DNA of 64,000 nucleotides, taken from Bifidobacterium margollesii (GTDB lineage: Bacteria; Actinomycetota; Actinomycetes; Actinomycetales; Bifidobacteriaceae). The notes beneath the pieces were generated by a model. It searched no databases. It saw nothing but the letters and a program-made list of their open reading frames with translations, and was not told the DNA's origin. This document shows positions 17,363 to 26,736 of the stretch, in pieces (position 1 is the first letter of the stretch; every line of letters starts with the position of its first letter). The stretch spans positions 35,089 through 99,088 of the forward strand of contig NZ_NMWU01000024.1 in NCBI RefSeq assembly GCF_002860355.1, given 5' to 3'. A program made the translations under genes and the position numbers.

Positions 17363-20300
17363 TTGCGCGGTTTTGGCGTCCAGGTCAGATCGTCGAGCAG
17401 TTGATTGACCCAGACGAGCACATCCTCGCCGTTCATCGGACCGGAACCCATCGACCCTTGGAACGGCGTGGGAATCAGATACTGGTGGGTGAGAGGACGG
17501 TACTGCACACCCTTGTAGATTCTGGCGATGCGCATCTGCACGGATTCACGGGGATCGAATTTACCGACGCGGAGGTTGCGCCCCTGCATCACCAGTTCGC
17601 TCAGCCCGATGCCACGGGCGCGCGCCCTCAATCTCGCCACGTCGAACAGCAGATCAAGCTGTTCGGGAGGCCGGCCGTATCGGTCGGTGAGTTCCTCGCG
17701 AATCTCGGTGAAATCATGCTCGTCGCGCGCCGCGGCGAGCTTGCGGTACGCTTCCAACCGCAGCTTGTCGGAGTCGATGTAGCTTTCGGGAATCGAGGCG
17801 TTCACCGGAATATCGATGGTAACGGAGATCGGTTCCGCCGAGCGTTCCGGCTCCTTGACCTGTTCCACGGCCTCGGAGACCATGCGCACATACAGGTCGA
17901 ACCCCACCCCTTCGATATGACCCGACTGCTCGCCGCCGAGCAGATTGCCCGTACCGCGAAGCTCCAGATCCTTCATCGCCACATCATATCCGGATCCCAG
18001 CGCCGTGTTCTGTGCGATGGTGGCCAGCCGGTCATGCGCCGTCTGGGTCATGGTCTTCGTCGGATCGTACAGGAAATAGGCGTAGGCGCGTTCCCTTCCG
18101 CGGCCGACGCGCCCTCGAAGCTGATGAAGCTGGGAGAGACCGAACTTGTCGGCGTGATCGACGATCAGCGTGTTCGCATTGGAGATATCCAGACCGGTTT
18201 CGATGATCGTGGTGCACAGCAGCACATCGATGTCACGATGCCAGAAGTCGCGAATCACGGAATCGAGCTGCCTCTCCCCCATCTTGCCGTGGGCCACGCC
18301 GATGTTCGCCTCGGGCACCAACTCCTTCAGATGCGCGGCGAGTCCGTCGATGCCGGAGACACGGTTGTGCACGTAGAACACCTGACCTCCACGCAGCAGC
18401 TCGCGGCGGATCGCCGCGGTGACCTGCGCGTCCTCATAGGCTCCCACATAGGTGAGCACGGGAAGGCGGTCCTCGGGCGGGGTGGCCAGCGTGCTCATCT
18501 CGCGGATGCCGGTGATCGCCATCTCCAGCGTTCGCGGAATCGGCGTCGCGGAAAGCGAAAGCACGTCGACGTTGGTGCGTAGCGCCTTGAGCGTCTCCTT
18601 GTGCTCCACGCCGAACCGCTGCTCCTCATCGATGATGACCAGACCGAGATCCTTGAACTTGATCTTCGGATTCAACAGCTTATGCGTGCCGATCACCACA
18701 TCCACGGAACCGTCGGCCAGCGCCTTGACGGTCTCGTTGATCTGCTTCGTGGTCTGGAACCGGCTCATCGCCGCCACATTGACGGGGAATCCCTCGAACC
18801 GTTCGGTGAACGTCTCGTAATGCTGCTGCACCAGCAGCGTCGTGGGCACGAGCACCGCCACCTGCTTGGAATCCTGCACGGCCTTGAACGCGGCCCGCAC
18901 GGCGATCTCGGTTTTGCCGAATCCCACGTCGCCGCAGATCAGCCTGTCCATCGGCACCGGCTTCTCCATGTCGGCCTTCACCTCGTCGATGGTGGTGAGC
19001 TGATCGGCCGTCTCCTGATACGGGAAGGCGTCCTCAAGCTCCTTCTGCCATGGGGTGTCCGGGCTGAAGGCGAATCCGCGGGCGCTCTGGCGGGCGGAAT
19101 ACAGACGGACCAGATCCTGCGCGATCTCCTTGACGTGCTTGCGTGCCTTGGCCTTGGTGGCCGCCCAGTCGGAGCCGCCGAGCTTGTTGAGCTTCGGCAC
19201 GTCGGCGCCGATGTACTTGCTCACCTTGTCGAGCTGATCCGTGGGGATGTACAGCCGATCCGGCGGGGCGCCACGCTTGCTGGGCGCATACTCCACCACC
19301 AGATACTCGCGTTTCGACTTCGCCGCGCCTGCGCCGACCATGCGCTGCTGCATGGTCACGAAGCGGCCGATGCCGTGCTGCTCGTGGACGATGTAGTCGC
19401 CTTCCTTCAGCTCCATCAGGTCGATGGCCCGACGTCGACGCTTCGGCGTCTTAGACTGAGCCGCCGTGCCGGACTTGCCCGTCAGATCCCGTTCGGTGAG
19501 CAGCGCCACCGAGGCCGGAACGTCTACGAAGCCGTCCACCGCGCGGGAAAGCGCATAATGCACGCCGACCACGCCGGCGGTCTCCAGCACACGACGCAAA
19601 CGGGACAGCGTACCCTTCGCCGCCGCGGTGACGATGACGCGAAGCCCCTGATCCAACAGCCCTTCGATGCCTTGCGAAGCCCGCTGTTCGGAACCACGGA
19701 ACTCCTCAGGCGCCACTGCGCCAAGCTGCACCCGGCCTTCCTGCTGGCCGTCAACGCCGAACGAGGTGAGGTTCCACACGGTTCTCCCGGAGGCGACGAG
19801 CGCATGAACGGCTTCGTCATAGTCGAGGAAACTGGCCTCATCGAAGCTGATGGGCGCGCCGGCTCCCTGGCCGGATGCGGCGACATGCCAGCTTGCGGCG
19901 AGGAACTCATCCGCCGTCTTGTTCAGATCCTCCCCGGCTCTGCGCAGTCGTTCGGGATCGCACAGCAGCACCTTCGCCGTCTTCGGCAGCAACGATCCCA
20001 CGGACACCAGATCGTCGACCAAGGCCGGCATCAGCGATTCCATGCCCTCCACGGCTATGGCCTGCGAGATGGATTCAAGCATGTCGTCGGCATTGGGGAT
20101 CTTGCCGATCAGCGATCCGGCACGTCTGCGCACCGCCTCGGTGAATTGAAGCTCCCTGCACGGGGTGGCCCATATCCGTTCGAGACCATCGCCATACGTG
20201 CGCTGATCGGAAGCGTGGAATTCCCTGATGGAATCGATCTCGTCACCGAAGAATTCGATGCGCACCGGGTGCGCCGCGGTGGGCGGGAACACATCGAGAA

Positions 20301-20976
20301 TGCCCCCTCGTACGGCGAATTCGCCGCGGTCCATCACCAGCTCGGTACGGGCATAGGCGCTTTCCACGAGACGGGCGACGGCCTTGTCAAGCTCGATCTC
20401 CTCACCGGTTCGGAACACCAGCGGCTCCACATCGCCAAGACCCGCCGCCACCGGCTGGATCAGCGACCGCACGGGCATCACCAGCAGACGGATGGGCCCG
20501 AACATTCCGCTGCCGGCCTTCGGATGCGCGAGACGACGGAACACGGCCATGCGGCTGGCCACGGTGTCGCTGCGGGGTGAGAGCCGCTCATGGGGCAGGG
20601 TCTCCCATGCCCGCAGCACTGCGATGTCGGAAGGATTCGCGTCATACCACGATTCCAGAGAGCCTGCGATCTCCTCGGCGTCGCGTCCCGACGGCACGAC
20701 GAGCACCACCATGCCGTCGTCGTTCGTCGCAGACTGCGTTTCGGCATGGTTTTCGCCGCAGCGCAGCGCCAACGCCGCGGCCAGTGCCGGACGGATGCCT
20801 TCGACGGCACCCACGGTAAGCTGCGGCTCCAGTGCGGACGACGAGGGCTCCGCCGTCCCGTCCAGCAGCGAACGGAACGCGGGATCCCGTTCGAGCGCGG
20901 TACGGATCCGCCTCATCGTGGTGTCCGCCACCTCCGCGAGGCCTGATTCCTCACCGCGATTGCGTCTATCGACCAT
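17347..20976 (-). CDS. mfd: Transcription-repair coupling factor Mfd
   Basis: 1209 residues, usual length. Mfd binds RNA polymerase stalled at DNA damage, pushes it off with its translocase and recruits UvrA. The N-terminal third is the UvrB-like region. The RNA-polymerase-interaction (CarD-like) domain begins at LMELKEGDYIVHEQHGIGRF. The RecG-like motor has Walker A GDVGFGKTE, DEEQRFGVEHKE as motif II, SATPIPRTLEMA, and late motifs TTIIETGLDISNANTLIVDHADKFG split by QLHQLRGRVGR. The C-terminal TRCF domain ends in a short basic tail. The start overlaps the end of pth by 11 bp, suggesting coupled translation. A start at 20916 is an alternative. Confidence 0.97.
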   Translation of the reverse strand: MVDRRNRGEESGLAEVADTTMRRIRTALERDPAFRSLLDGTAEPSSSALEPQLTVGAVEGIRPALAAALALRCGENHAETQSATNDDGMVVLVVPSGRDAEEIAGSLESWYDANPSDIAVLRAWETLPHERLSPRSDTVASRMAVFRRLAHPKAGSGMFGPIRLLVMPVRSLIQPVAAGLGDVEPLVFRTGEEIELDKAVARLVESAYARTELVMDRGEFAVRGGILDVFPPTAAHPVRIEFFGDEIDSIREFHASDQRTYGDGLERIWATPCRELQFTEAVRRRAGSLIGKIPNADDMLESISQAIAVEGMESLMPALVDDLVSVGSLLPKTAKVLLCDPERLRRAGEDLNKTADEFLAASWHVAASGQGAGAPISFDEASFLDYDEAVHALVASGRTVWNLTSFGVDGQQEGRVQLGAVAPEEFRGSEQRASQGIEGLLDQGLRVIVTAAAKGTLSRLRRVLETAGVVGVHYALSRAVDGFVDVPASVALLTERDLTGKSGTAAQSKTPKRRRRAIDLMELKEGDYIVHEQHGIGRFVTMQQRMVGAGAAKSKREYLVVEYAPSKRGAPPDRLYIPTDQLDKVSKYIGADVPKLNKLGGSDWAATKAKARKHVKEIAQDLVRLYSARQSARGFAFSPDTPWQKELEDAFPYQETADQLTTIDEVKADMEKPVPMDRLICGDVGFGKTEIAVRAAFKAVQDSKQVAVLVPTTLLVQQHYETFTERFEGFPVNVAAMSRFQTTKQINETVKALADGSVDVVIGTHKLLNPKIKFKDLGLVIIDEEQRFGVEHKETLKALRTNVDVLSLSATPIPRTLEMAITGIREMSTLATPPEDRLPVLTYVGAYEDAQVTAAIRRELLRGGQVFYVHNRVSGIDGLAAHLKELVPEANIGVAHGKMGERQLDSVIRDFWHRDIDVLLCTTIIETGLDISNANTLIVDHADKFGLSQLHQLRGRVGRGRERAYAYFLYDPTKTMTQTAHDRLATIAQNTALGSGYDVAMKDLELRGTGNLLGGEQSGHIEGVGFDLYVRMVSEAVEQVKEPERSAEPISVTIDIPVNASIPESYIDSDKLRLEAYRKLAAARDEHDFTEIREELTDRYGRPPEQLDLLFDVARLRARARGIGLSELVMQGRNLRVGKFDPRESVQMRIARIYKGVQYRPLTHQYLIPTPFQGSMGSGPMNGEDVLVWVNQLLDDLTWTPKPRKDSDR

Positions 20977-21565
20977 TGAACTTCTCCTGAGCCTTGGCCA
21001 GTCCGTCGAAGATCACCGTTTCGGCCGCGTCGGCGCCGTCCGCGAGGAATACGGGCAGGTCCTTGCGCTGTGCCGGGGAGAATCCGCCGAGCACCCAGTT
21101 GATGGTGTTGTCGTGCGCGTGGGCTCCGCGCTGCGCATGACCGACGCCGAGCCTGACTCGCGCGTACTTCGGCGTGCCCAGCGAACGGTCGATGGACTTG
21201 ATGCCGTTGTGCCCGCCGGCAGATCCTCCGGCCTTGACCTTGATCCGGCCGAATTCGAGGTCCATGTCGTCGTGGATCACCACGATATGCTCGGGCGGAA
21301 TGTCGTAGTAGGCGCTGATCGAGGCGACCGCATTGCCCGAGGCGTTCATGAACGTCAGGGGTTTGGCGAGGAAGAACTTCACCCGTCGCCCTCCGAGCGA
21401 CATCACGCCCTTGCCGAGCTTCGCCAGACCCTTGTGGTCGGAGAACGACACCGACCACCGTTCGGCGAGCACATCGGCACACATGAATCCCATGTTATGC
21501 CGCGTGCCTTCATATTTCGCTCCGGGGTTGCCGAGTCCCGTCACCAGCCAGAAATCAGATGCCAT
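20966..21565 (-). CDS. pth: Peptidyl-tRNA hydrolase
   Basis: 199 residues. Pth cleaves peptidyl-tRNAs released from stalled ribosomes. Marks are WLVTGLGNPGAKYEGTRHNMGF (catalytic His in TRHN), KPLTFMNASGNAV, HDDMDLEFG and GGSAGGHNGIKSID. The ATG at 21565 starts the conserved domain; a longer frame would add 17 charged residues without conservation. The downstream mfd overlaps it by 11 bp, so the two are probably one operon. Confidence 0.96.
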   Translation of the reverse strand: MASDFWLVTGLGNPGAKYEGTRHNMGFMCADVLAERWSVSFSDHKGLAKLGKGVMSLGGRRVKFFLAKPLTFMNASGNAVASISAYYDIPPEHIVVIHDDMDLEFGRIKVKAGGSAGGHNGIKSIDRSLGTPKYARVRLGVGHAQRGAHAHDNTINWVLGGFSPAQRKDLPVFLADGADAAETVIFDGLAKAQEKFNGR

Positions 21566-21609
21566 CGCTTCTTCTTGCCTTCCTGCGTCCTTAGTCTGTT
21601 CTTCTCTTC

Positions 21610-21646
21610 TTCCCATGTCATTCCCACGGCTTTTCCCATGTCATTC
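21610..21646. repeat. Short direct repeat between a GNAT gene and pth
   Basis: TTCCCATGTCATTC occurs at 21610-21623 and again at 21633-21646, 23 bp apart. It lies in the 109-bp spacer between the stop of the upstream acetyltransferase and the pth start. Confidence 0.85.
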
Positions 21647-21674
21647 GCATGGCGTCGGCCGCCTACGAAGCCGC

Positions 21675-22220
21675 CTAATCGAGTTCCTTGTACCAGTAGG
21701 CCACGTCAAGGAATCGTTCGCCGTTGCGACAGGCCCGGGGCAGATATCCGTATCGTTCGAACCCGAATTTGTTCATCAATGCGGTGGATCCGGCGTTGTC
21801 GGCGAATACGACGCATACGGCGATTCGGAATCCGATGCGCTTGGCTGCGTCGAGCAGCCATCGCACCAGCCGCGTGCCCAGTCCCTGCCGGGCGTACGCC
21901 TTGTCCACGTAGTAGCTGAACTCGGTGATCTCGGAGTATCCGGCTCTTGAATGGTATTTCGACAGCGATGCGAAGCCCGCCACCTTGCCGTCGATTTCGA
22001 TGACCACCACCGGGTACTGGTCGCGGGGATTATGGGAGTACACCCATTCGCGTCGCTGGTCCAGATTGCGTGGGGTGAGATCCGCGGTGCTGCCTCCGAC
22101 CACCACCGCCATATTGTAGATGCGCGTGATGTCGAGCAGATCATCGTCCTGAGCGTCGCGAATGACGATGGTCCGTCCCTCATGCCGTTCCGTGGAATAC
22201 GTTTCATTCAATAACTGCAC
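21675..22220 (-). CDS. GNAT-family acetyltransferase (phosphinothricin/L-amino-acid acetyltransferase-like)
   Basis: 181 residues. GNAT marks: IVIRDAQDDDLLDITRIYN at the start, TEFSYYVDKAYARQGLGTRLVRWLLDAAKRIGFR with the QGLGTRL acetyl-CoA loop, and NAGSTALMNKFGFERYGYLP. The IYN...W(V)YSHNPRDQYPVVVIEIDGKVAGFAS layout resembles the Pat/MddA family, which acetylates amino acids or their analogues. The substrate is not provable here. It is the last gene upstream of pth on the same strand. Confidence 0.85.
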   Translation of the reverse strand: MQLLNETYSTERHEGRTIVIRDAQDDDLLDITRIYNMAVVVGGSTADLTPRNLDQRREWVYSHNPRDQYPVVVIEIDGKVAGFASLSKYHSRAGYSEITEFSYYVDKAYARQGLGTRLVRWLLDAAKRIGFRIAVCVVFADNAGSTALMNKFGFERYGYLPRACRNGERFLDVAYWYKELD

Positions 22221-22315
22221 GGGAACAGTGTAATACCAAACCGCGCGACGGAATGCCCTCGCGGCGGACGACGAAACAACGACGGAAAAGCAACGGGAAC
22301 GCCGGAAACGACGAA

Positions 22316-22355
22316 GGGGCCGATGCCTCCCGTCTACGGGAATGGCATCGGCCCC
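22316..22355 (-). terminator. Rho-independent terminator of the UPF0182 gene
   Basis: GGGGCCGATGCC pairs perfectly with GGCATCGGCCCC around a 16-base loop. On the minus strand it is followed by TTCGTCGTTTCC, a moderately T-rich tail, 50 bases after the UPF0182 stop codon. Confidence 0.8.
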
Positions 22356-22406
22356 CTAATCGCCATGAATGGCCGACGAAGCGGAAACGATCAGCCGATC
22401 AGCAGA

Positions 22407-25400
22407 TCAGTTCGATCCGTTGAGCGTCATGGCCTTGTTGATGGCTTCCTGCAGCTTCTTCTGCGCCTGACCGTATGCCGTCCAGTCGCCGTTCTTCATG
22501 GCCGTGTCGGAATCCTTCATGGCCTGACCGGCGTCCTTGAGCGCCTGCTGCAGCTGCGGGCTCATCGTCGCGGAACCGGAGGATGACTGCGTCTTGCCGT
22601 CGGCCTTCGACTCTCCTGAATCCTCGGCCGCCCCGGTGCCGCCGGCCTGCTGCGACGAACCGTCGGCAGCATCTCCGGCGGAGGCGCCGGAATCACCGCC
22701 GAACACCTGATCCAGCGCCTCGTCGAGCGTATCCGCGAATCCGACCTGATCGCCGAACGCCACGAGAACCTTCTTGAGCAGCGGATAGCTGGTGGCGCCG
22801 GAGGACTTCACGTACACCGGCTGCACGTACACCAGACCGCCGCCGATCGGCAGGGTGAGCAGGTTGCCGCGCTCGACGTTGGTGCTTCCGGATTCAAGAA
22901 GGTTGAGTTCCTTGGACACGTCGGCGTTGGCGTTGAAGTTGTTCTGTGCCTGACCGGGACCGGGCACGTTGGTGTTCTTGGGCAGTTCCAGAAGCCGTAT
23001 CGTGCCGTAGTTGGGACCGATCTTGCCTTTTTCGCTGCCGGCGTCGGAATCAACCGACAGGAAGCCGGTGAGGATCTCTCGGGTCACCGAGCCTGCGGGG
23101 ATGTACGAGGAGGTGAGCGAGAAGGTGGGCTCCTCGGTTCCCGGGGTCTGCATGGTCAGATAGTACGGGGGCTGCTTGATGCCCTGCTCCTTCTGGGAGC
23201 TGGACTCGGTGGGGTCGGTCGGGGTCTGCCAGAAGTCCTCGCCCGAGAAGAACTGGTTCGCCTTGGTCACATGGTACTGACCGAGCAGCGAACGCTGCAC
23301 CTTGAACAGGCTTTCGGGGTAACGCATGTGGCTCATCAGATCACCGGAGATCTCGGAGATCGGCTTGTACTGGTTCGGGAAGATCTGCTGCCACGCCTTG
23401 AGCACCGGGTCGTTCGGATCCCAAGCGTAGAGATCCACGGAACCGTCGTAGGCGTCGACGGTGGCCTTCACCGAATTGCGGATGTAGTTGGCCTCCTGGC
23501 TGCCCAGCCCCTTGACCGTGTTGGAGCTGACGGTCAGGGAATCGGTGGTGGCCGATCCGAGGTCGGTCTTCTGCGAGTAGGGGTAGGCGTCGGACGTGGT
23601 GTAGCCGTCGACGATCCACTTCACCCTTCCGTCCACCACGGCGGGATACACGCGGCCGTCCAGGGTCAGATACGGGGCGACCTTGCTCACGCGGGTCTGC
23701 GGATCACGGTCGTAGAGGATCTGCGATTCGCCGTTGACTCGGTCGGAGAACAGGATCTGGTCTGATGCGAAGCGGATGGCGTAGAGGATGCGGGTGAACA
23801 GGTTGCCCAGTCGCGGGCCGCCATCGCCGTTGAACGTGTTGGTCGCGCCCTGGGAGCCGGTCGGATAGTCGAACTCCCATGCCGCAGTGCCCTCGGGCGC
23901 GCCGACGATGGAGTAGTCGGGCGAGTTCGGCGAGAAGTAGATGCGAGGCTCGTAGTGCTGGGAGTCGGTAAGAGCCCCGGAGGTGGGGATGTCCTTCTCG
24001 AAGAACTGCGGCTGGCCGTCCGCGGTCACCTTGTTGCCGTAGGCCGCGACCACACCGTAGCCATGGGTGTACACCGTATGGTCGTTCACCCAGTTGCGGT
24101 TGTCGTTGCCGGCGAGGTTGATGTCGCGCACGCCGATCACCGTATCCTGGCTGACGCCGTTGATCTCGTACTTGTCGACGGCGAGCGTGTCGGAGAAGGT
24201 GTAGTACTGCTTGGACTGCTGCAGCTGCTTGAACGTGGGAGAGACCACCTGCGGGTCGAGCAGACGGATCTGCGCGGTGGTTTCGGCATCGGATTCCAGC
24301 GCGCCGGACTTGGCCGCGGTGGTGGCGTCATACTCCTCAGTCTTGACCTTGTCCAGACCGTAGGCGGCCGTTGTGGCGTCGATGTTGCGCTGGATGTAGG
24401 TGGATTCCAGCTCCTGGGCGTTCGGATTGACCTTGAACCGCTGCAGCAGCGCCGGGTAGATGATGGTGAGCAGCATGGAGGCGACCACGACCACGGCGAC
24501 GGCGACCACCGGGGTGCGCCATGCGCGCAGGGCCTCGGCCGCCGACGAGGCCGGCGTGCCGGAGTCGAGGGCCTTGCTGGTCATGATCCACACGCCAAGC
24601 ACGAGACCCAGCACGGCGACGAGCACGGCCATCGCGAAGGTCACGGGAATGGTGGCGTGCACCGAAGAGTATGCGGCGCCGGTGATGCGGTCGCCGGTCT
24701 CGGTGAGCGTGGCGAACACGCCCAGTCCGATGCGTACCGCCCAGATAAGGAAGAACAGGATCAGCCATACGGCGATCTGCCTGCGGGCTGGCTTGGTCAT
24801 GTCGAACAGAGACCGGCCTCGCACCGGCATGGTGAGTCGGATGCCTCCCATCAGGAAGTGGGTGATGACGGAGAACGCGAGTCCCATGGCCAGCAGGGTG
24901 AACAGCGCCGCGACGACGAGCCTGAGGCCGGGCAGAACGAACACGTAGAAACCGGTATCGATGCCGAACTGGGGATCCTTCGTGCCGAACGACTGGTTGT
25001 TGAACAGCAGCAGCACCTCGGACCAGTTGGCGTTGAACTGGAATCCGAACACGAGTCCGACCAGCAGGGAGATGATCAGCGCGGCACGACGTGCGATCTT
25101 GGAGCTCACACCGGAATCGATCTCCATCACCCCGTCCTTGATGCGGATCTTGGAGCCGTCGGCGAAATCGGGCCTCTTGCGAATGGCGAGAATCGCGGCC
25201 ACATAGGCCACCAGCGCCACGACGATCGCATAGGCGGCCCACAGACCGATGCGCACGCCCACCGTGGTCCAGATCACCTTGGAGAAACCGAGCTGGGCGT
25301 ACCACATGACTTCGGTGATGAAGTTGGACAGGCCGAAGATCACGGCAGCCACGATCACCAGCGCCACGACGAGGCCGATGAAGATCTTGTTGCCCCTTCC

Positions 25401-25631
25401 CATGGGGGCGCCGCCCTGTGCGGCCGCTCTCGGAATGCGGGGGAAGTTCGGAGGCACGCGGCCACTGCCGTTGGACGGCTTCGGCCCGCTGCCATGATCA
25501 TCGCCGTCGGTGGTCACGTTGAGGATCACGGGATCGTCATCATTGCCGGTACCGTGGGCGCGAGCGCCCCTGTTGCGGGGGTCCCGCGGATCACCGTCGG
25601 GAAATATGCTGAATATATCGAAGAAAGACAT
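22407..25631 (-). CDS. UPF0182 family large membrane protein
   Basis: 1074 residues. A ~90-residue disordered head (Gly, Asp, Arg and Pro rich) is followed by seven membrane helices in the first third (KIFIGLVVALVIVAAVIFGLS; WAAYAIVVALVAYVAAILAI; ALIISLLVGLVFGFQF; RLVVAALFTLLAMGLAFSV and others). A large extracytoplasmic domain of ~600 residues follows, containing PYLTLDGRVYPAVVDGRVKWIVDGYTTSD split over two strands. The tail is Ser/Gly/Asp rich and ends in a helical segment (NGDWTAYGQAQKKLQEAI). The family is widespread in actinobacteria and of unknown function. The gene stands alone with its own terminator. Confidence 0.93.
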   Translation of the reverse strand: MSFFDIFSIFPDGDPRDPRNRGARAHGTGNDDDPVILNVTTDGDDHGSGPKPSNGSGRVPPNFPRIPRAAAQGGAPMGRGNKIFIGLVVALVIVAAVIFGLSNFITEVMWYAQLGFSKVIWTTVGVRIGLWAAYAIVVALVAYVAAILAIRKRPDFADGSKIRIKDGVMEIDSGVSSKIARRAALIISLLVGLVFGFQFNANWSEVLLLFNNQSFGTKDPQFGIDTGFYVFVLPGLRLVVAALFTLLAMGLAFSVITHFLMGGIRLTMPVRGRSLFDMTKPARRQIAVWLILFFLIWAVRIGLGVFATLTETGDRITGAAYSSVHATIPVTFAMAVLVAVLGLVLGVWIMTSKALDSGTPASSAAEALRAWRTPVVAVAVVVVASMLLTIIYPALLQRFKVNPNAQELESTYIQRNIDATTAAYGLDKVKTEEYDATTAAKSGALESDAETTAQIRLLDPQVVSPTFKQLQQSKQYYTFSDTLAVDKYEINGVSQDTVIGVRDINLAGNDNRNWVNDHTVYTHGYGVVAAYGNKVTADGQPQFFEKDIPTSGALTDSQHYEPRIYFSPNSPDYSIVGAPEGTAAWEFDYPTGSQGATNTFNGDGGPRLGNLFTRILYAIRFASDQILFSDRVNGESQILYDRDPQTRVSKVAPYLTLDGRVYPAVVDGRVKWIVDGYTTSDAYPYSQKTDLGSATTDSLTVSSNTVKGLGSQEANYIRNSVKATVDAYDGSVDLYAWDPNDPVLKAWQQIFPNQYKPISEISGDLMSHMRYPESLFKVQRSLLGQYHVTKANQFFSGEDFWQTPTDPTESSSQKEQGIKQPPYYLTMQTPGTEEPTFSLTSSYIPAGSVTREILTGFLSVDSDAGSEKGKIGPNYGTIRLLELPKNTNVPGPGQAQNNFNANADVSKELNLLESGSTNVERGNLLTLPIGGGLVYVQPVYVKSSGATSYPLLKKVLVAFGDQVGFADTLDEALDQVFGGDSGASAGDAADGSSQQAGGTGAAEDSGESKADGKTQSSSGSATMSPQLQQALKDAGQAMKDSDTAMKNGDWTAYGQAQKKLQEAINKAMTLNGSN

Positions 25632-25852
25632 GCCTCCAGCCTACAGTACGAGGTCTCGCTCCCGGCGGAGGCTCATACGCGGTGATTCTCCGAACACCCT
25701 GATGACCACCTTGCGATACGGTACGAAACCGCTGCGAATGCAATGCGGAACAGGGGCACAATCGAATCAGCCCGGAGCGAAACACCCGGTTCGCAACGCC
25801 TTTGCAGCGCTTGGACCGCTTGGACATCGATGTGGCTCGGATCGCGGTGCGG

Positions 25853-26602
25853 TCACGCGATGGTGACGTGGGTGCCGGACGGCAGCTGCTCGTACAGCCA
25901 TCTGGCGTCGGCCACGGTGAGTCGCACGCAGCCGTGGGATGCGGGCCTGCCCAGTTTCTCGGCCTCCGGAACGATGTATCGGCCCGCGCGATCGGTGGGC
26001 ACCGAATGGAACAGGTATTCGCCGTAGTTGGCCCACGACACCCAGTAGTTCGCGCCCATGTTCTCGGACTCGTTGAAGAAGTCCTCGCCGCGGTTCTGCA
26101 CGGTGAACTCGCCGCGCGGGGTGGAATCGCTCATGCCGGTCGAGCAGATCATCGTATAGACGACATCGTTCGAACTCATCACGTAGACCTTCTGATCGGC
26201 GATCGACACGCGGATATGCAGATTACGCACCTTGGAAAGGTCGATGTGCGTTCCTCCGCTCGCCTGCCGCCATGATCGGAATGCGAACGCCGCGGGAGCC
26301 GGAACCGCGGACTTCGAGATCCGTCGGATCCGCTCGGCCCCGTCCGCCTTCGGATCGGATGTGGCTCCGGACGCGGCATAGGCGTTCGTCTCGGGCCCAG
26401 AAACGGACCACATCAGCTCGTCGGGACCCTTCGGCACAATCACGCACAGCGACACCGCGATCACCACCGCGCATGCAATGAACAGTATGCGGGTGGGCTT
26501 GTCGAACAGTCTGAGAAACGATCCGACCAGCGAAAGTCCCGTCCTCATCTTTTTGGAGGCGGTTTCGGAGTCATGATCCTTCCGATCCTGTGATGACGCC
26601 AT
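25853..26602 (-). CDS. L,D-transpeptidase (YkuD domain)
   Basis: 249 residues. One membrane anchor (ILFIACAVVIAVSLCVIV) near residue 45 precedes an extracellular domain. The YkuD catalytic motif is SHGCVRLTVADARWLYE with the nucleophile Cys, preceded by HSVP and YLFHS. The N-terminal strand reads HIRVSIADQKVYVMSSNDVVYTM. Such enzymes make 3-3 crosslinks in peptidoglycan or attach proteins to it. The start is set by the ATG at 26602; a shorter start at Met19 is possible. 221 bp separate it from UPF0182 and I see no other feature in that gap. Confidence 0.9.
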   Translation of the reverse strand: MASSQDRKDHDSETASKKMRTGLSLVGSFLRLFDKPTRILFIACAVVIAVSLCVIVPKGPDELMWSVSGPETNAYAASGATSDPKADGAERIRRISKSAVPAPAAFAFRSWRQASGGTHIDLSKVRNLHIRVSIADQKVYVMSSNDVVYTMICSTGMSDSTPRGEFTVQNRGEDFFNESENMGANYWVSWANYGEYLFHSVPTDRAGRYIVPEAEKLGRPASHGCVRLTVADARWLYEQLPSGTHVTIA

Positions 26603-26736
26603 AACCGATGCCCTGCGTCCTTTCCATACTCCCCTGAATCCTCAACAAGGGTATCACCCCGATTCCCTTCAGCCTGCGGGATACGCCTTTCGGCGCAATG
26701 CGGAAGACCTTGCGGAACCGTGCTATCACGGAAACC

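Noticed and set aside
18601-20580. A 659-codon open frame on the plus strand, antisense to mfd
   Set aside because: It mirrors a conserved gene in another frame, is rich in His, Arg, Gly and Leu and has no domain, as expected from GC-rich codon bias.
23955-25685. A 576-codon open frame on the plus strand, antisense to UPF0182
   Set aside because: Same reasoning: low-complexity His/Asp/Gly composition and no motif, opposite a well-supported gene.
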